A stretch of 64,000 nt of DNA from Chytridium lagenaria (GCA_025449115.1 JAHLKC010000002.1:248001-312000), one strand, 5' to 3'; shown: positions 11,926-22,679, numbered from the stretch's first letter. The notes: a model not told the origin generated them from the sequence alone. Numbers and translations: made by a program.

Positions 11926-13616
11926 ATGTCTGGACGCAGCAAAAGATCCAAAGCAGATTCGTCGGAGAAAGAAGAGATCCCGGACGCCAAACGGCTTGCG
12001 ACCCGCACGGCTCCAGCCCTAATGAACCGGAGGAAATGCAGCCGCAGAGGATGTTGGAGAAAACGTCGTGGAGAAGACGATGAAAGAAACTGACAACATC
12101 AGAAAGAACGGAAGTAGCAACATCAGCAAGGACGAGGAGGTGAACGACGACGTTAAGTTAGCGGTAAATGGATGAAATTCGCAGGGGCGAAGAAGGAGGA
12201 CATGACGCACATGTGTGAATCCATTAAGCGGTTAGTGCAGAAAGTAAAATCTTATCTAACGGCAATTACACCTTGTAGACTAATGAGCCGTTGCCGAAAG
12301 GAACGGAGACGGCTATGCCGGGGCGAACAATCCATTTATCGACTACAAGAACAAGACACAGAAAGGCAGTATACTAAACGGTAAGCAACAAAAGAACATG
12401 ACCCAACTGTAATACAGTTAGATGGAGCAATTGCGACGATTCAAGGAACGTACGGCAAAATCCCCCTATGTTTAATGATACCGTTCATAGTATCCAAGGA
12501 CCAAGAAGTGCGTTACATACAGCAGAAACTTAGCAATGGAGGAATGAACTGGAAGCTCCGACTTTCCGTCCTCTCTGTCCTTAGTGAAGATACCATCACA
12601 CAGCTTTTGTCTTCGGTTTCCGCAGGAGTGAAAACCGTTGTGGGTTCGACAAAACGTATGTTATGACGGAGTTTGACAGCTACATAGGGAGGACTATATG
12701 TAAGTGACGCGAAACTATTTGAAGGATAGAATAATAAGGAACTCCCGTCACGGGAGGAATAATGTTGGCTCCCGTAACGGGAAGATGAGTTGTAACAGGG
12801 AAAGGAAGACGGCTCCCGTGACGGGAGTAGTAATTCAAGGGATGTGAATTAGTATTCACAGGATGTGCAAAGAATAAAGGGTTTCAGATTTCGAAAATGT
12901 TTCACACACAAACATATAGCGGCATAAATATGTATTTGAGGGAAAGGAAAAAAAGGATGGGATCTTCAAATTTAGAGTGCAGTTTGGAACTCCCGTCACG
13001 GGAGGAATAATGTTGGCTCCCGTAACGGGAAGATGAGTCGTAACAGGGAAAGGAATGCGGCTCCCGTACGGGAGTTGGAATTCAGGGATGTGAATTAGTA
13101 TTAACAGGATGTGCAACGAATATAAAGGGTTTCAGATCTTCGAAAATGTTTTACACAACAAACATATAGCGGCATGAAATATGTATGTTGATAGGAAAAG
13201 GAAAAAAGGATGGGATCTTCAAACTTTAGAGTGCAGTTTAGCATTACGTTATTGCAATATTTGCCGTAAAAGTGATTAAAAGTGATTACAATAACACAGG
13301 GCAAAACGAGATTACAACGCCAACGTCAAAAGATACCAAGATGCAACCACCAGGGTGGTTTACCGCCCCTAGGCGCGACAATGGAGACCCTTTTATTAAG
13401 GTATACGATGGACGTGATAATATCATCAGTCCGGATAAAATTCAAAGCCTTCCGGTTCTCAATCTGCAGGAAGACTACCGCTTACATGCAAGCGACATTA
13501 TTTTGGCTGGGATTTCTATCAATGTTACGGACGGAAAATGGGCGCTTATTCCCATATGGATAGTCATCGCCGATAGTCAACATGTTGACCCTGATACTTT
13601 TATTGAAGGATGGTGA
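11926..13616 (+). CDS. unrecognised spliced gene B
   Basis: The ATG at 11926 begins a charged, Ser/Lys-rich N-terminus (MSGRSKRSKADSSEKEEIPD). A helical exon follows (KKEDMTHMCESIKRLVQK, to about 12,242). After a 35-bp intron an exon ends in NNPFIDYKNKTQKGSILN. After a GTAAGC intron (about 12,380-12,417) an exon reads IPLCLMIPFIVSKDQEVRYI to TEFDSYIGRTI. A 600-bp intron (12,700-13,299) leads in phase to a clean final exon (FTAPRRDNGDPFIKVYDGRD to DPDTFIEGW, stop at 13616). Frame changes are needed near 12,020-12,170, 12,330 and 12,650. No family is recognised. It is divergent from gene A, and a remnant of it has the same layout beside the other gene A. Confidence 0.55.
12700..13299 (+). other. 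600-bp intron of gene B loaded with palindromes
   Basis: The donor GTAAGTG is at 12700 and the acceptor ATAACACAG ends at 13299 (phase 1). Six palindromes lie inside, at 12742, 12769, 12813, 12990, 13017 and 13061. The last is CTCCCGTACGGGAG, a perfect 14-bp palindrome with no central base. Confidence 0.7.
12742..13240. repeat. two tandem copies of a ~248-bp unit inside the gene B intron
   Basis: Unit 1 is 12,742-12,989 and unit 2 is 12,990-13,240. Each holds three palindromes at the same spacing and the same following text (GGATGTGAATTAGTATT, ACATATAGCGGCAT, GGATGGGATCTTCAAA). They differ by small indels and a few substitutions. Confidence 0.9.
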
Positions 13617-13734
13617 AAGTAATATGTTTTACCGACATTTTAGACGTTTTGGGCGAGTTTACAAGCTTTTTACCATGGCAGCATCAATAAAGACTTTCAA
13701 TATTTTCTGCCATATTATTGCACATTTCATTTTG
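13617..13734. other. 3' flank of gene B
   Basis: AT-rich sequence after the gene B stop; the small open frame here does not look coding. Confidence 0.4.
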
Positions 13735-14705
13735 TGGTTGCGACCTTTTTTTATATATGAATTATATAATTCATTTATTATTATTATTCGTGTTTAAAGG
13801 TTTTTCATATTTTTATTTATGTTTTTATTTTCTGTAAGTCTTTCGTTTTACTAAAGTTATGTCTTGATAATTTTATGTTTACTTTCGCGTGCTTGATCCG
13901 ACACGGAAGGACTCCCGAAGATGCCCGTTACGGGAGGAGCGTCAGTTACCTTAAAATGTCATAACGTTTTCGTTTACTTCGTTTATGTTTGGTATTTGTC
14001 GATGTTTGTTTAAGATATTAATAAATAATATTCATGATTTCTTTTATTTCATATCATTCTATGTATTCCGTTCCCAGTCATCCCTTTTTCACTTCTCATT
14101 TCTTAGTACTACGTCCGGTGCTTGTGTCACCGTAAGGTCACGTGACTTTGAACGAATGAAGAGTCTTTTAGCGATGGCCTCACGTGACTTTTAACGAAAG
14201 ATATTTTTTTTTTTAGTGGTTGCGAGTCGTCTCTATTATAAATTATTTTACAATTCATTTATAATTATAATTATTTTTTTTTACACGTTTTTATTTGCTG
14301 TAGTATTTTGTATTTTACTGAGTTATATCCTGATAATAACTTTTTAACTTTTGAGTGTTTGTCCCGTCACGGGAGGAAGAAGGAAGATGCCCGTTATTTG
14401 TGTGTGTTCCCCCCCACTAGTAGAGGCCCACACGGCCCGGGAGCACACAGGGACATTCCATGCCCGCTTTTAGCAACCCAGCAGATTGGCTCAAAATAGT
14501 TACAATGTCGGAGTATGTAGGATATCGTCTTTGAGTAATAGATTTTCGAAATTCATATAAATATATTATTTCTTAAATATTATTTATTATGCTAATTATT
14601 AATAATTTGGGTGCTTGTGTAACACATCTGTCACGTGACTTCGAGCGAATGATGAGTCTTGTAGGGACGGCCTCACGTGACTTTTAACGAATGAATTTTT
14701 TTTTA
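13735..14705. repeat. imperfect ~480-bp direct repeat, non-coding
   Basis: Unit 1 (13,735-14,213) and unit 2 (14,216-14,705) share their order of landmarks: GTGGTTGCGA; an AT-rich stretch; a palindrome relative (13,923-13,936; 14,361-14,375) near GAAGATGCCCGTTA; then GTGCTTGTGT. Each ends with two CACGTGACTT sites (14,139 and 14,181; 14,632 and 14,674) around AACGAATGA. They are clearly diverged. No coding frame is seen. Confidence 0.75.
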
Positions 14706-14769
14706 TTTTTAATAATTTGTCCAATCATGTTCTTAGTTGGGACGGAATGAGGCCGTTTTTCTGCGACAG

Positions 14770-14791
14770 CTCTTGGGATTTATCCCAAGAG
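14770..14791. repeat. perfect hairpin, 9-bp arms, 4-base loop
   Basis: CTCTTGGGA, loop TTTA, TCCCAAGAG. It lies just past the repeats that end the accessory block. A Helitron 3' end has such a hairpin followed closely by CTRR, but no CTRR lies within about 12 bases here, so no role is assigned. Confidence 0.7.
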
Positions 14792-14908
14792 GACAAAATT
14801 TCGTATTTTGCACAGATCTCGCGGATGACTAAAAGCTCACCCTTCGGGCTCGCAATTAAAAGATTTATTAATTAATTAATTATGTAGCCAAATCATTATA
14901 CCTAAACA

Positions 14909-15159
14909 GGTACATAGGTAAGCATCATCCCCATCCTAGAATCCCATCGCATCGCCTTCCGTTACCGTCATCCCTCAACTTCCCCACCATCTCCACCCTC
15001 AACTGGCATCCCTACTCCATCGCCTCATATCATCCCTCCACCAAAGACGCTGGCGTTGTTGTGGATTTATGGCGTTTGGACCTGAGCAAATGGATGTGGA
15101 GGTTCAGGAGAGCTGGCGGTGAAGAAAAGAAGGGAGTGGATCTTCAGGGGACCGTTTAA
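14909..15159 (+). pseudogene. 3' end of a truncated gene, possibly WD40-repeat
   Basis: An open frame without an ATG runs to a stop at 15157. It reads FPTISTLNWHPYSIASYHP, then VVVDLWRLDLSKWMWRF and a basic/acidic tail. The phrase LNWHPYS...VVDLWRLD is like a WD40 blade. Immediately upstream are the accessory repeats, so the 5' part appears lost or displaced. The family call is weak. Confidence 0.35.
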
Positions 15160-15553
15160 ACCTTGATGATGTCCTTTTTCTCAACCTTCATTTTACAATG
15201 TTCATCCTTAACACCTTTTTCTGTTATTCTGTGGACCGTGTTTTTTCATCATCTTTTTTACTTTCCTTCATGGGCGGCTTTTGTAGGGTTTCCGTCTGCT
15301 TTTGCTATATATGTAATCATACGTTTATGCGATGTAGGGTTCCGAGTAACCAATAAATATGAAAATATGGTGATAATGATATTCGATCCCTCCAGTTCAT
15401 GTACCGCGCAAGATATCCACGTAGCAGCTTGATACGGAACGTTGTGGATGATGTAGTTGATAGCAGCAGTGTTGTGGATGGAACCAGCCAAAATGTGAAA
15501 AGGGGATCAGTGTCACCCATAAAGTATACCCAACACATTCTCCCATTTTGATC
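15160..15553. other. intergenic, upstream of the MLKL-like gene
   Basis: T-rich sequence with no convincing gene. The short open frames on both strands lack family features. It would contain the promoter of the next gene. Confidence 0.4.
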
Positions 15554-17635
15554 ATGGTGGGATTCGATGTGCTAGCGGCAACCGCTAAATCATTCTACGA
15601 AATCTATCGGCTGTGCGAGCAGCGCAAGGCAAACGATGCTTCAGTCACCCTACTTAAAGAAAGAATAGAGACGTTGGTTAAAAATGTGGAGGAAATCTCG
15701 GAATCTTCGGATGTCGAGACCGCTTTCCAGTCCACGCAAGAACTCGTTAGACGTCTGCAAGCTGCCATCTCCTCTGCCCGCATGATCATTGAGAGATACG
15801 CAGAGGCAAACACGGTGAAGAGGATCGCCTTCTCTGGTGGACTTAAGGAAGGCTTGACGAACGTTAGCAACGAGCTCAATGGATGCACGGCTGATCTTAA
15901 CCTTCTCATGACCTTGCGCAATTTCAACAAATTGGAGACTCCCGAGGCTAGAACAGTGAGAGAAAGGCGTCTCGCTGCGGAATTGGAATCCATCCAAAAG
16001 AAATTTAACGCTGCTCTCTCGAGCAGGACGCCAAGAATCACGAGGCCCTCGCTCAACAACTTGAGGAGCTCTCCATTTCAAACCAAAAGAACAAGACGGA
16101 TCTTCATCGACAGGCCCAAGAACTTAGCGATGGCATTCACGATCACCTCCACATCATGGACAAGGGGATTCATAAAACGTTAAAGGCCATGAACATCACC
16201 AATGCAAAGTCCATCAGCAAAGAACATGTGAACAACTATTCCCTTATTCACAGTGGACGACATATCGTCGAACACTGTGAATACTCTGATGGTGACTTTT
16301 CCGTTCCCTGTGTCTTCAAGTACGTCAACACCGGCATGAACCGCTACATTGGCCATCAGCAAGTTTACGATATCGGAACCGAGGTAGCAGCCCTCACCGC
16401 GTTGGGGATGCATCCCTATTTTCCAAAACTCTTTGGAAAGTTTGAAAGAGATCCCAACTCTGTTGGTATATTGATGGAGTATGTGGGAGAGAATGGACAA
16501 CAACCGCTCTCACTTAGGGAGTATCTCACTAATAATATTGTCGAGTGGAGTGAGCGCTTGAGGTTTATGCGTCAAATTGTTTCGGCTGTGGCCTACATGC
16601 ATAAAAGTGGTATTGTACATTGCGGTCTTAACAGCGGGGATATTCTTATACGGAATGATCCAGAATTCGGTTCTTACATTAAGGTGCATACTCTTCTACT
16701 TTGTTAAAGCTTTTTTATTACGTTGTCTTTATTTTTTCGTTGTTTAGTAATCTGCAACCCTATCAGCTTATGGACTTTGACCGTGCCATCATCGTTGCCG
16801 CCGATACCGCCAACCCCATTTCGGACGTCCACTCCCGCATCCTAGAACACCCCTACTTTGCCCCCGAAATCCACAACGGCGGTTTCCCCTCTTACACCAC
16901 CGACATCTTTGCCGTAGGCACTCTCCTCTGGGAACTCGCCTACTGCACCATTCCTTTCGATCACGTCCACCCTGAAGCCGTCGCAGGTTTGATCTGTTCC
17001 GGCGAACGCGATGGTCTACCGAGTGGGAGCCACAACGGTGCGCCTCCCGAACTCGTCAAAGTCATAAAAAAATGCTGGTCCCAAGATCCTTATGCCGCCC
17101 TAACGCGCAGGAACTCGACGATGCCACGTTTGACATTTATCGATGCGATGTAGCCGCGTTTGGCCAAGCCGATAATCCTCCGACCACCCTAAAAGAATGG
17201 CGAGAAGAATATTTAAGCCTTCGTGGAGGTCTCAGCTGTGAGGATTTGTATTGCGTTCGTGTCCTGTCAGGGTTTTGGTTCGATCGAAAATTACCCTCCA
17301 CATACCTCCCTTCTGACCCGTCCGCCCGAAAATCTCAAGCCATGAAATGGCTTCAACATGCTGCGGATCGTTATGGTAATGGTGGAGCGGCGTATGAGTT
17401 GGGGAAAGAAATCTTTGGAGGGATGAATAACCCTGATGGGAGGCAGTGGCTGACAAAGGCTAAAGAGTATGGACATCCTCCGTCCATAAAGCTTGTCACT
17501 TACCATCAGTATAAGGTGGAGAAAGTTTTGAGCAAGAAGGAGTATGAGGTGGTTGGAGCCAAGATGCTGTATTTGTGTACAGTGAGGGATGCACTGGCGG
17601 AGCAGAGAAGACAGCAGCGGGAAGGGCTATTCTAG
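15554..17635 (+). CDS. MLKL-like protein: 4-helix N-domain, pseudokinase, Sel1-type repeats
   Basis: The ATG at 15554 opens an alpha-helical domain (VGFDVLAATAKSFYEIYRLC...) resembling the MLKL/HeLo-type four-helix bundle, about residues 1-150. A Gln/Glu-rich coiled coil follows. Then comes a protein-kinase fold whose beta-3 Lys is kept (PCVFKYV), but the HRD motif is HCG (IVHCGLNSGDIL) and DFG is DFD (KLMDFDRA), so it should be a pseudokinase. The kinase end (CWSQDPYARPNAQELDDA) is followed by Sel1-like repeats (AMKWLQHAADRYGNGGAAY; DGRQWLTKAKEYGHP). One intron, 16,684-16,766, restores IKLMDFD. Frame changes are needed at about 16,018 (CT repeat) and 17,085. MLKL proteins are membrane-permeabilising cell-death effectors; a similar role here is inference from architecture. 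Confidence 0.7.
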
Positions 17636-18246
17636 TTTTTCATATCATGTTTATTTTTTATTACTTTACTATTCTTACAATTGAATATCACAACATAAGG
17701 GCTGGACTATAAATAAATCTGCCACTTATGGCAACGTTTTGATAAAACAATCCATCTCCAATCTATGTGCTTTGAAATATATATTAAACTCTTTCCATGA
17801 TCTTGCTTTAAAATGGCAGTTGGAGAGATGTCGTGCTGCATCCTCTCAATCACAACAAAAGCGCATCATCTTCATATAAAAGCCTTTCGGACAATCATTT
17901 TATTTTCATACAAAACACACTTGTGTAACACACATGTAAATCAGCGAGCGTGAGAATGTGTATAAAATATATTAGTTACTATAGTAAATAGTGTACATTA
18001 CATAAATAGTATTTATCATCATCATTCATTCCTCTTTTTCTTTTTTATTTCTTTTGATTATATACATATTTACATTTTATAACTATATATATTTATATAT
18101 ATATCAATTATTACATATGTAGAAAAAGTATAAATAGAAGGCATGTCCTTGATTTCCCTCTTTCCAAAACTTGCATTCCTCCCTTCCTTTTCTTTATTAC
18201 TCCACCTTCTATATTATTGTTATTATTATTACTGTTATTATTCCCT
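17636..18246. other. AT-rich intergenic region
   Basis: 3' flank of the MLKL-like gene and promoter of the DUF4246 gene. No gene, RNA or notable repeat is seen. Confidence 0.5.
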
Positions 18247-20863
18247 ATGGCACCAAGGTCCACGTCATCGACATCACTCAGCGTTAGAGCCTCAAAGCCT
18301 GCGGCATCCTCATCCTCCTCCTCCTCCTCCTTCTCCTCCTCCTCAGCTGATCATCCCTCCTCCAAGGTCAAGATATTACCTCTTGGCCCTGCAGAAACAC
18401 CCACTACCACTACTGCTGCTTCTGCCAAACGCGCCAGCGATCTCAAGAAAAAGACCACGTCACTTCCAACTCGCTCTTCAAACGCCGCTCAACGAGACAA
18501 GAAACTTTCTTCCATCACCTCCATCCGCTACCTCCCTCTCCACAACCCTAAAACCCGCGCCGAATTCCTCTATCTTAACCTTCTCAGCGACAACCTGAAC
18601 AAACCCAAATGGTGGGAACGCATCTCAACCCCTCAATCCCTTAGACTCCTCAGAATTGAAACCCTCGATGCCATCTCCACCCAGCGTTGCAATCAGTCAA
18701 AATTCGTCACTTCTTGGCCAAACACCTTCAACAACGACCATGAAAACCGTATCGTAGATTTTCTCATTGCAGAGTTAAAGCATATCCACGCTAACGGCAT
18801 CGTCCATATTACTCGAAGCCCACCCACTTCAGCCCCCCATCTAGTCTCTTCACCACTCCAATCCCTTCACCTCCCGTCAGAGGCACTTTACCCATCAAAG
18901 CGGACGACTACCTGTACGCCACTGGCACCAAGGTAACCTTCTGGCCCATGACACCGGAAGGTGTTTTTCTCTCTGACGACGCGATCCCATTTGTGCTGCA
19001 TGACCGTCTTGGACTAGAGTTGTGGGTGTTGGAGCAAGACGCTCGTGCAAAAGGACGTTGGCATGACCTCTGCTCCTCCTCCTCCTCCTCCTCCTCGAGC
19101 GACGAAGACGATGACGACGATGATGATGATGACGATGACTCATCCGCAGACAGCTGGTCCACCACCGACAATGCCGACGCCTCCTCTCTCTCCTCAATAT
19201 TATCCTCCACCAAAGCTCCTCCTGTTTCCCCGTTCGAGTTCTTGACGTCATCTCCCCCTCTGACCATTGCGCCGAATACGGTAAAACCCTCTACTCTGAC
19301 ACCCCTCACTCTCTTGTCGGCACGAAACCCCTTCACAGATCCTACCTTCCCCGGTCCCCTCCCTCCAGGAATCCGTGCACATGTCCATTCGACCGTTTCC
19401 AATGGCTCCCCACAGACATCACCGTCTCGTCCACAGGCAAAGTCACGATCGACTCTTACATCAACAACATCCAACCGTCACGTCATGCATCGCTTTACGG
19501 TACACTCGGCGCGTTGATGGAATGTCTGCTTCCCATGTTGAACGCGCCTTGGACGCTTACGATGAACGGAGAGATGTGAGGAGGGTGAGACCTTCGTACC
19601 CTTACGCCATGTGCTATGATGATTTCGTGGATGATAGGTGGGAAGCCCTTGAAGATGCTGTGTTGGAAAGGGCGAGGAAGATGAAGAAGGGGAAGAACGC
19701 GAAAGGGAAGGTTGCGGACGGTGATGTGTTGGAGGGATATATGGAGAATGTGGTTAATGAGGCAACATTTAGGATGTTTATGTGGATCATATGAGTTGCA
19801 TGCTCAGTGGTCACGTTCACCTCGATAGATCAGGTTCGTGTTTTAATTTTACCGTTTGTCATGTCTTTGTAAGTTATACCGATATCTACTTTTGTTCTCA
19901 ATTCGTCAACGCACGCGTCTTCACTATTTCTCCGTTTCATACCTAATTTTTACTATAACGCATTTTACACTTTTCATCCTCACAGCACAATTCCCCAAAT
20001 TCTCCACTTTTCTCAAAACCAACAAAACCATCGCCTTCTCCAAACGCCCCGAAAACCTCCCTCAAAACCGTCAACTCCAACTTCACGTCAAGTGCCAAAC
20101 CATCCACCTCACTCCTTCCAATCCCCGTCATCCCGGCACAACCCAATCCCTCCTCGGCACAAGCAATGAAGCCATCGCCGCGTTCGCCGTCTTCCCCTAT
20201 GACCTTGAAAACATTGACCTCTCGTACGCGTTCACCGAGATTTTTGACGACACTCGAATCATCTGCAACTCACCCGACGATGAGGATCGCATTCAAGCTT
20301 GTTTTGGAATTCGTGAGGGGAATTATAACACTCAACGTGTCGGAAAAGTCTTGTTTCACGGTTTCAACGGTTCCAATTTCCCACATTCCCAAATAGACCC
20401 ATGTTTACAAGCCTTTCTGGAGCACTCTGAAGAGCCGCCGCATCATGGTCGCCGCAAACCGAAATTCCATGGAACTCCAGCCCTTTTCCTTAAAAGACCC
20501 TAAAAAGCCCGGTTTCATCAAGATCCTCACTCTCGGTCTCGTCCATCCGACGTCAACGTGCCTTCCACCACCTATGTTCCCAGTCAGAACCCGGACTGGC
20601 TTATTGACGACCTCTGGGCGATCTTTGGGACGTCCACATTGTCACGACTCCCGCTGTTCCCGCCACTCGTTGTTCGTCATATCGCTGATACGTTGTCGAG
20701 TGTCACGATATCTCATGAGCATAATGATGCGATTGCGAGACAGTTGGTGGCGGCTTATGAGGATTGTGGAGCGAATATACCGGTGATGAAGGTTGCGTGG
20801 GGGTGGGATGAGAGGATGATAGATTTGGGGATGATGGCGTTGCATATGGGGTTGACTTTTTAG
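18247..20863 (+). CDS. DUF4246 family protein, apparently without the metal-site histidines
   Basis: A Ser-rich N-terminus (poly-Ser, about residues 30-45) is followed by family features in order: KWWERISTP and IVDFLIAELKHI; a poly-Ser/poly-Asp insert (19,078-19,146); WLPTDITVSSTGKV and SYINNIQPSRHASLYG; LHVKCQTIHLTPSNPRHPG; and FSLKDPKKPGFIKILTLGLV before the stop at 20863. DUF4246 proteins resemble 2-oxoglutarate/iron oxygenases and usually carry WHxEG and QHR motifs. Here those places read TTQSLLGTSNE and NSMELQPF, so catalysis is doubtful. An intron lies between about 19,800 and 19,985. Frame changes are needed near 18,940, 19,380, 19,545, 20,430 and 20,550, so the gene is either decaying or poorly sequenced. 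Confidence 0.65.
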
Positions 20864-21590
20864 TGGTTTCCTGGTGTCCCTTCTTTTTTTTTCTTAAATT
20901 CCCCGTCTTTCTTTTTATACTATTAGTTCACTTGTTTAATGAGTTGTTTGAGTATGTTTTCATCTGTGCCCTTGCTTTCCCTTTGTTGTATCGCTACCGA
21001 CTTTATAACGTTGTATTTGTATGCGCTTCTTTCTTTTCACTTGTATCCCATCTGTCTTCAGTCTTTTATCACCGGCGGATGTTTATTCAAAATCGACTTT
21101 AAACTGGTCTCTACTTCTGCGTGTCTATATAAATATACTCCCTAACGCGATTCAAACCATTGGCAAAAGCAAAAATGCTCGTTTAATTATTTGTTTTTAC
21201 TTTTGCTATATATTTTAATGTAATGTGCCTTTTAAAGTTAGGGCTCAGGTTTGAGGCACCAAGACTTGGCGTTTATCTGACGCAGTCTGTAACTATAGAG
21301 TCTACACAAGCGATGTTTGCAATTTGAACCAGAAGTATTTATCGTTCTTTTAAAATTCATCTCTTCCATGCGCTGACGGATACTTCGAGATGCTGAGCTT
21401 TTGTCGATCGTTTTTAAAAAATAAAAACTGGGTGTAGCCAACGTCGTGGTTCATCAAAGCACGCATGATGCTGCTTAAACGTTTTCCGTTTTCCCAGTCA
21501 AAGCTGTGTATCCCGATATTTATGTAGTCCAAAAAAAACACGACAGTTTATTATAAGAATGGATTGGCAGGAAAACAGATAAGCGACATC
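20864..21590. other. convergent intergenic region
   Basis: T-rich 3' flanks of two converging genes. Short open frames at 20,939-21,218 and 21,238-21,541 show no coding character. Confidence 0.45.
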
Positions 21591-22679
21591 TTACTCTTGG
21601 GCACTCAACGATCCATTACCCCATGAACTGAGAGTAAAGTCAGAAACAAACACGGACGCATAGTTGTAAAGCCTACCAAATTCCGCCAAAGCTCGAACCT
21701 CATATGTTATACAAATGCATCGTATATCCGTTCTTGGTAGTTTGAGTTCTACAGAATAATTAATTCCAAGAACGCAGAATAAAACACCATACCGATAACT
21801 CAACAGCGACATTTGCTTATGCGTCAAATCATAAATACTCATACATTTCCCTTTACTCAAACTCTTTCCGTCGTCAATGAAAAGTCCGGAGGCGTTATAC
21901 ACCATCCAACCTCTCACAAAGCAAGTCCAACATTGATCATCTCCAGCAATGTCAATCGTTCGTTCTACCACATTGTCTGCGTCTATATCTGTGAAACAAT
22001 CATGACAAAAGGTGTTCCATAGGGACGCGGTGAAGGTCTTCCATGTGAGGTTTTGGGGTTTCGGGGGTTGGGAGGGTGGTAGGAAACGAGACCATGTTTT
22101 GCTTGTAGTGATTGAATGGTTGAGAAGTTTGCAGGATTTGGAGAGGTGGATGAAATCGATAGGATGAGGGAGATGAGCGAGGATGTTGTCTAGGATTTCT
22201 AGAGATGGCGTTGTTATAAGTGATGGAATGTAAAGTGCAGTGGGAATCTTACCTAGAGGTAGTGTGGGCAAAGGAACATCGGAACCCTGATTCGACCATG
22301 GAAGCTGTTTTAACTTGACCTTCTTTGTCGTCTTCTTTGGTTGAGTTTTTCGTCGTTTGTTCTTTTTCGAAACATCCTCGTCGTCATCCTCGCTCAACGT
22401 CTCAGACACAACCTTGTTTCTGTTTGCATAAACACCTCGACGTCGTTTCCCTGATTCTCCATCTTTGTCATCACACGGCAAAGGCTTTTCTACCTTGGAT
22501 CGGACTGATCGCTTTCTGGGCGCAACATGGTCGGTCATCTCAGGCTTAGAGGTTACAGGCTTGCATTCTTGAAGTCGTGCTGATCGTCGCCTTGTTGTTT
22601 GAGGATCCACGTCGTCATACGATAGCGCTTCATGTTGAATCGGTCGTTGTGAATTGGGCATGTCGTCTGTTGCAAGCAT
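21591..22679 (-). CDS. F-box protein
   Basis: Uninterrupted 362-residue frame. Residues 1-130 are basic and acidic, with Lys/Arg runs that look nuclear (KKNKRRKTQPKKTTKK). An F-box lies at about 160-205 (LEILDNILAHLPHPIDFIHL, then SKSCKLLN). A CxxC...CxxC pair (FCHDCF; CWTCF) follows at about 235-260, as seen in some fungal F-box proteins. An F-box would bind Skp1 in an SCF ubiquitin ligase; the substrate is unknown. The protein ends LSAQE. Confidence 0.75.
   Translation of the reverse strand: MLATDDMPNSQRPIQHEALSYDDVDPQTTRRRSARLQECKPVTSKPEMTDHVAPRKRSVRSKVEKPLPCDDKDGESGKRRRGVYANRNKVVSETLSEDDDEDVSKKNKRRKTQPKKTTKKVKLKQLPWSNQGSDVPLPTLPLGKIPTALYIPSLITTPSLEILDNILAHLPHPIDFIHLSKSCKLLNHSITTSKTWSRFLPPSQPPKPQNLTWKTFTASLWNTFCHDCFTDIDADNVVERTIDIAGDDQCWTCFVRGWMVYNASGLFIDDGKSLSKGKCMSIYDLTHKQMSLLSYRYGVLFCVLGINYSVELKLPRTDIRCICITYEVRALAEFGRLYNYASVFVSDFTLSSWGNGSLSAQE

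Noticed and set aside
2236..14375. CTCCCGTNACGGGAG copies as a CRISPR array
   Set aside because: Spacing is irregular, copies are spread over 12 kb in introns, no cas genes occur, and the genome is eukaryotic.
14770..14791. Helitron 3' terminal hairpin
   Set aside because: No CTRR tetranucleotide within about 12 bases after the hairpin, and the RepHel gene is on the minus strand so its 3' end should lie to the left.
18143..18598. Pro/Leu-rich ORF overlapping the start of the DUF4246 gene
   Set aside because: It is a shadow of CTC/TCC-rich coding sequence; the other frame continues into recognised DUF4246 text.
18895..19474. Minus-strand Arg/Ser-rich ORFs
   Set aside because: Antisense shadows of the poly-Ser/poly-Asp insert in the DUF4246 gene.
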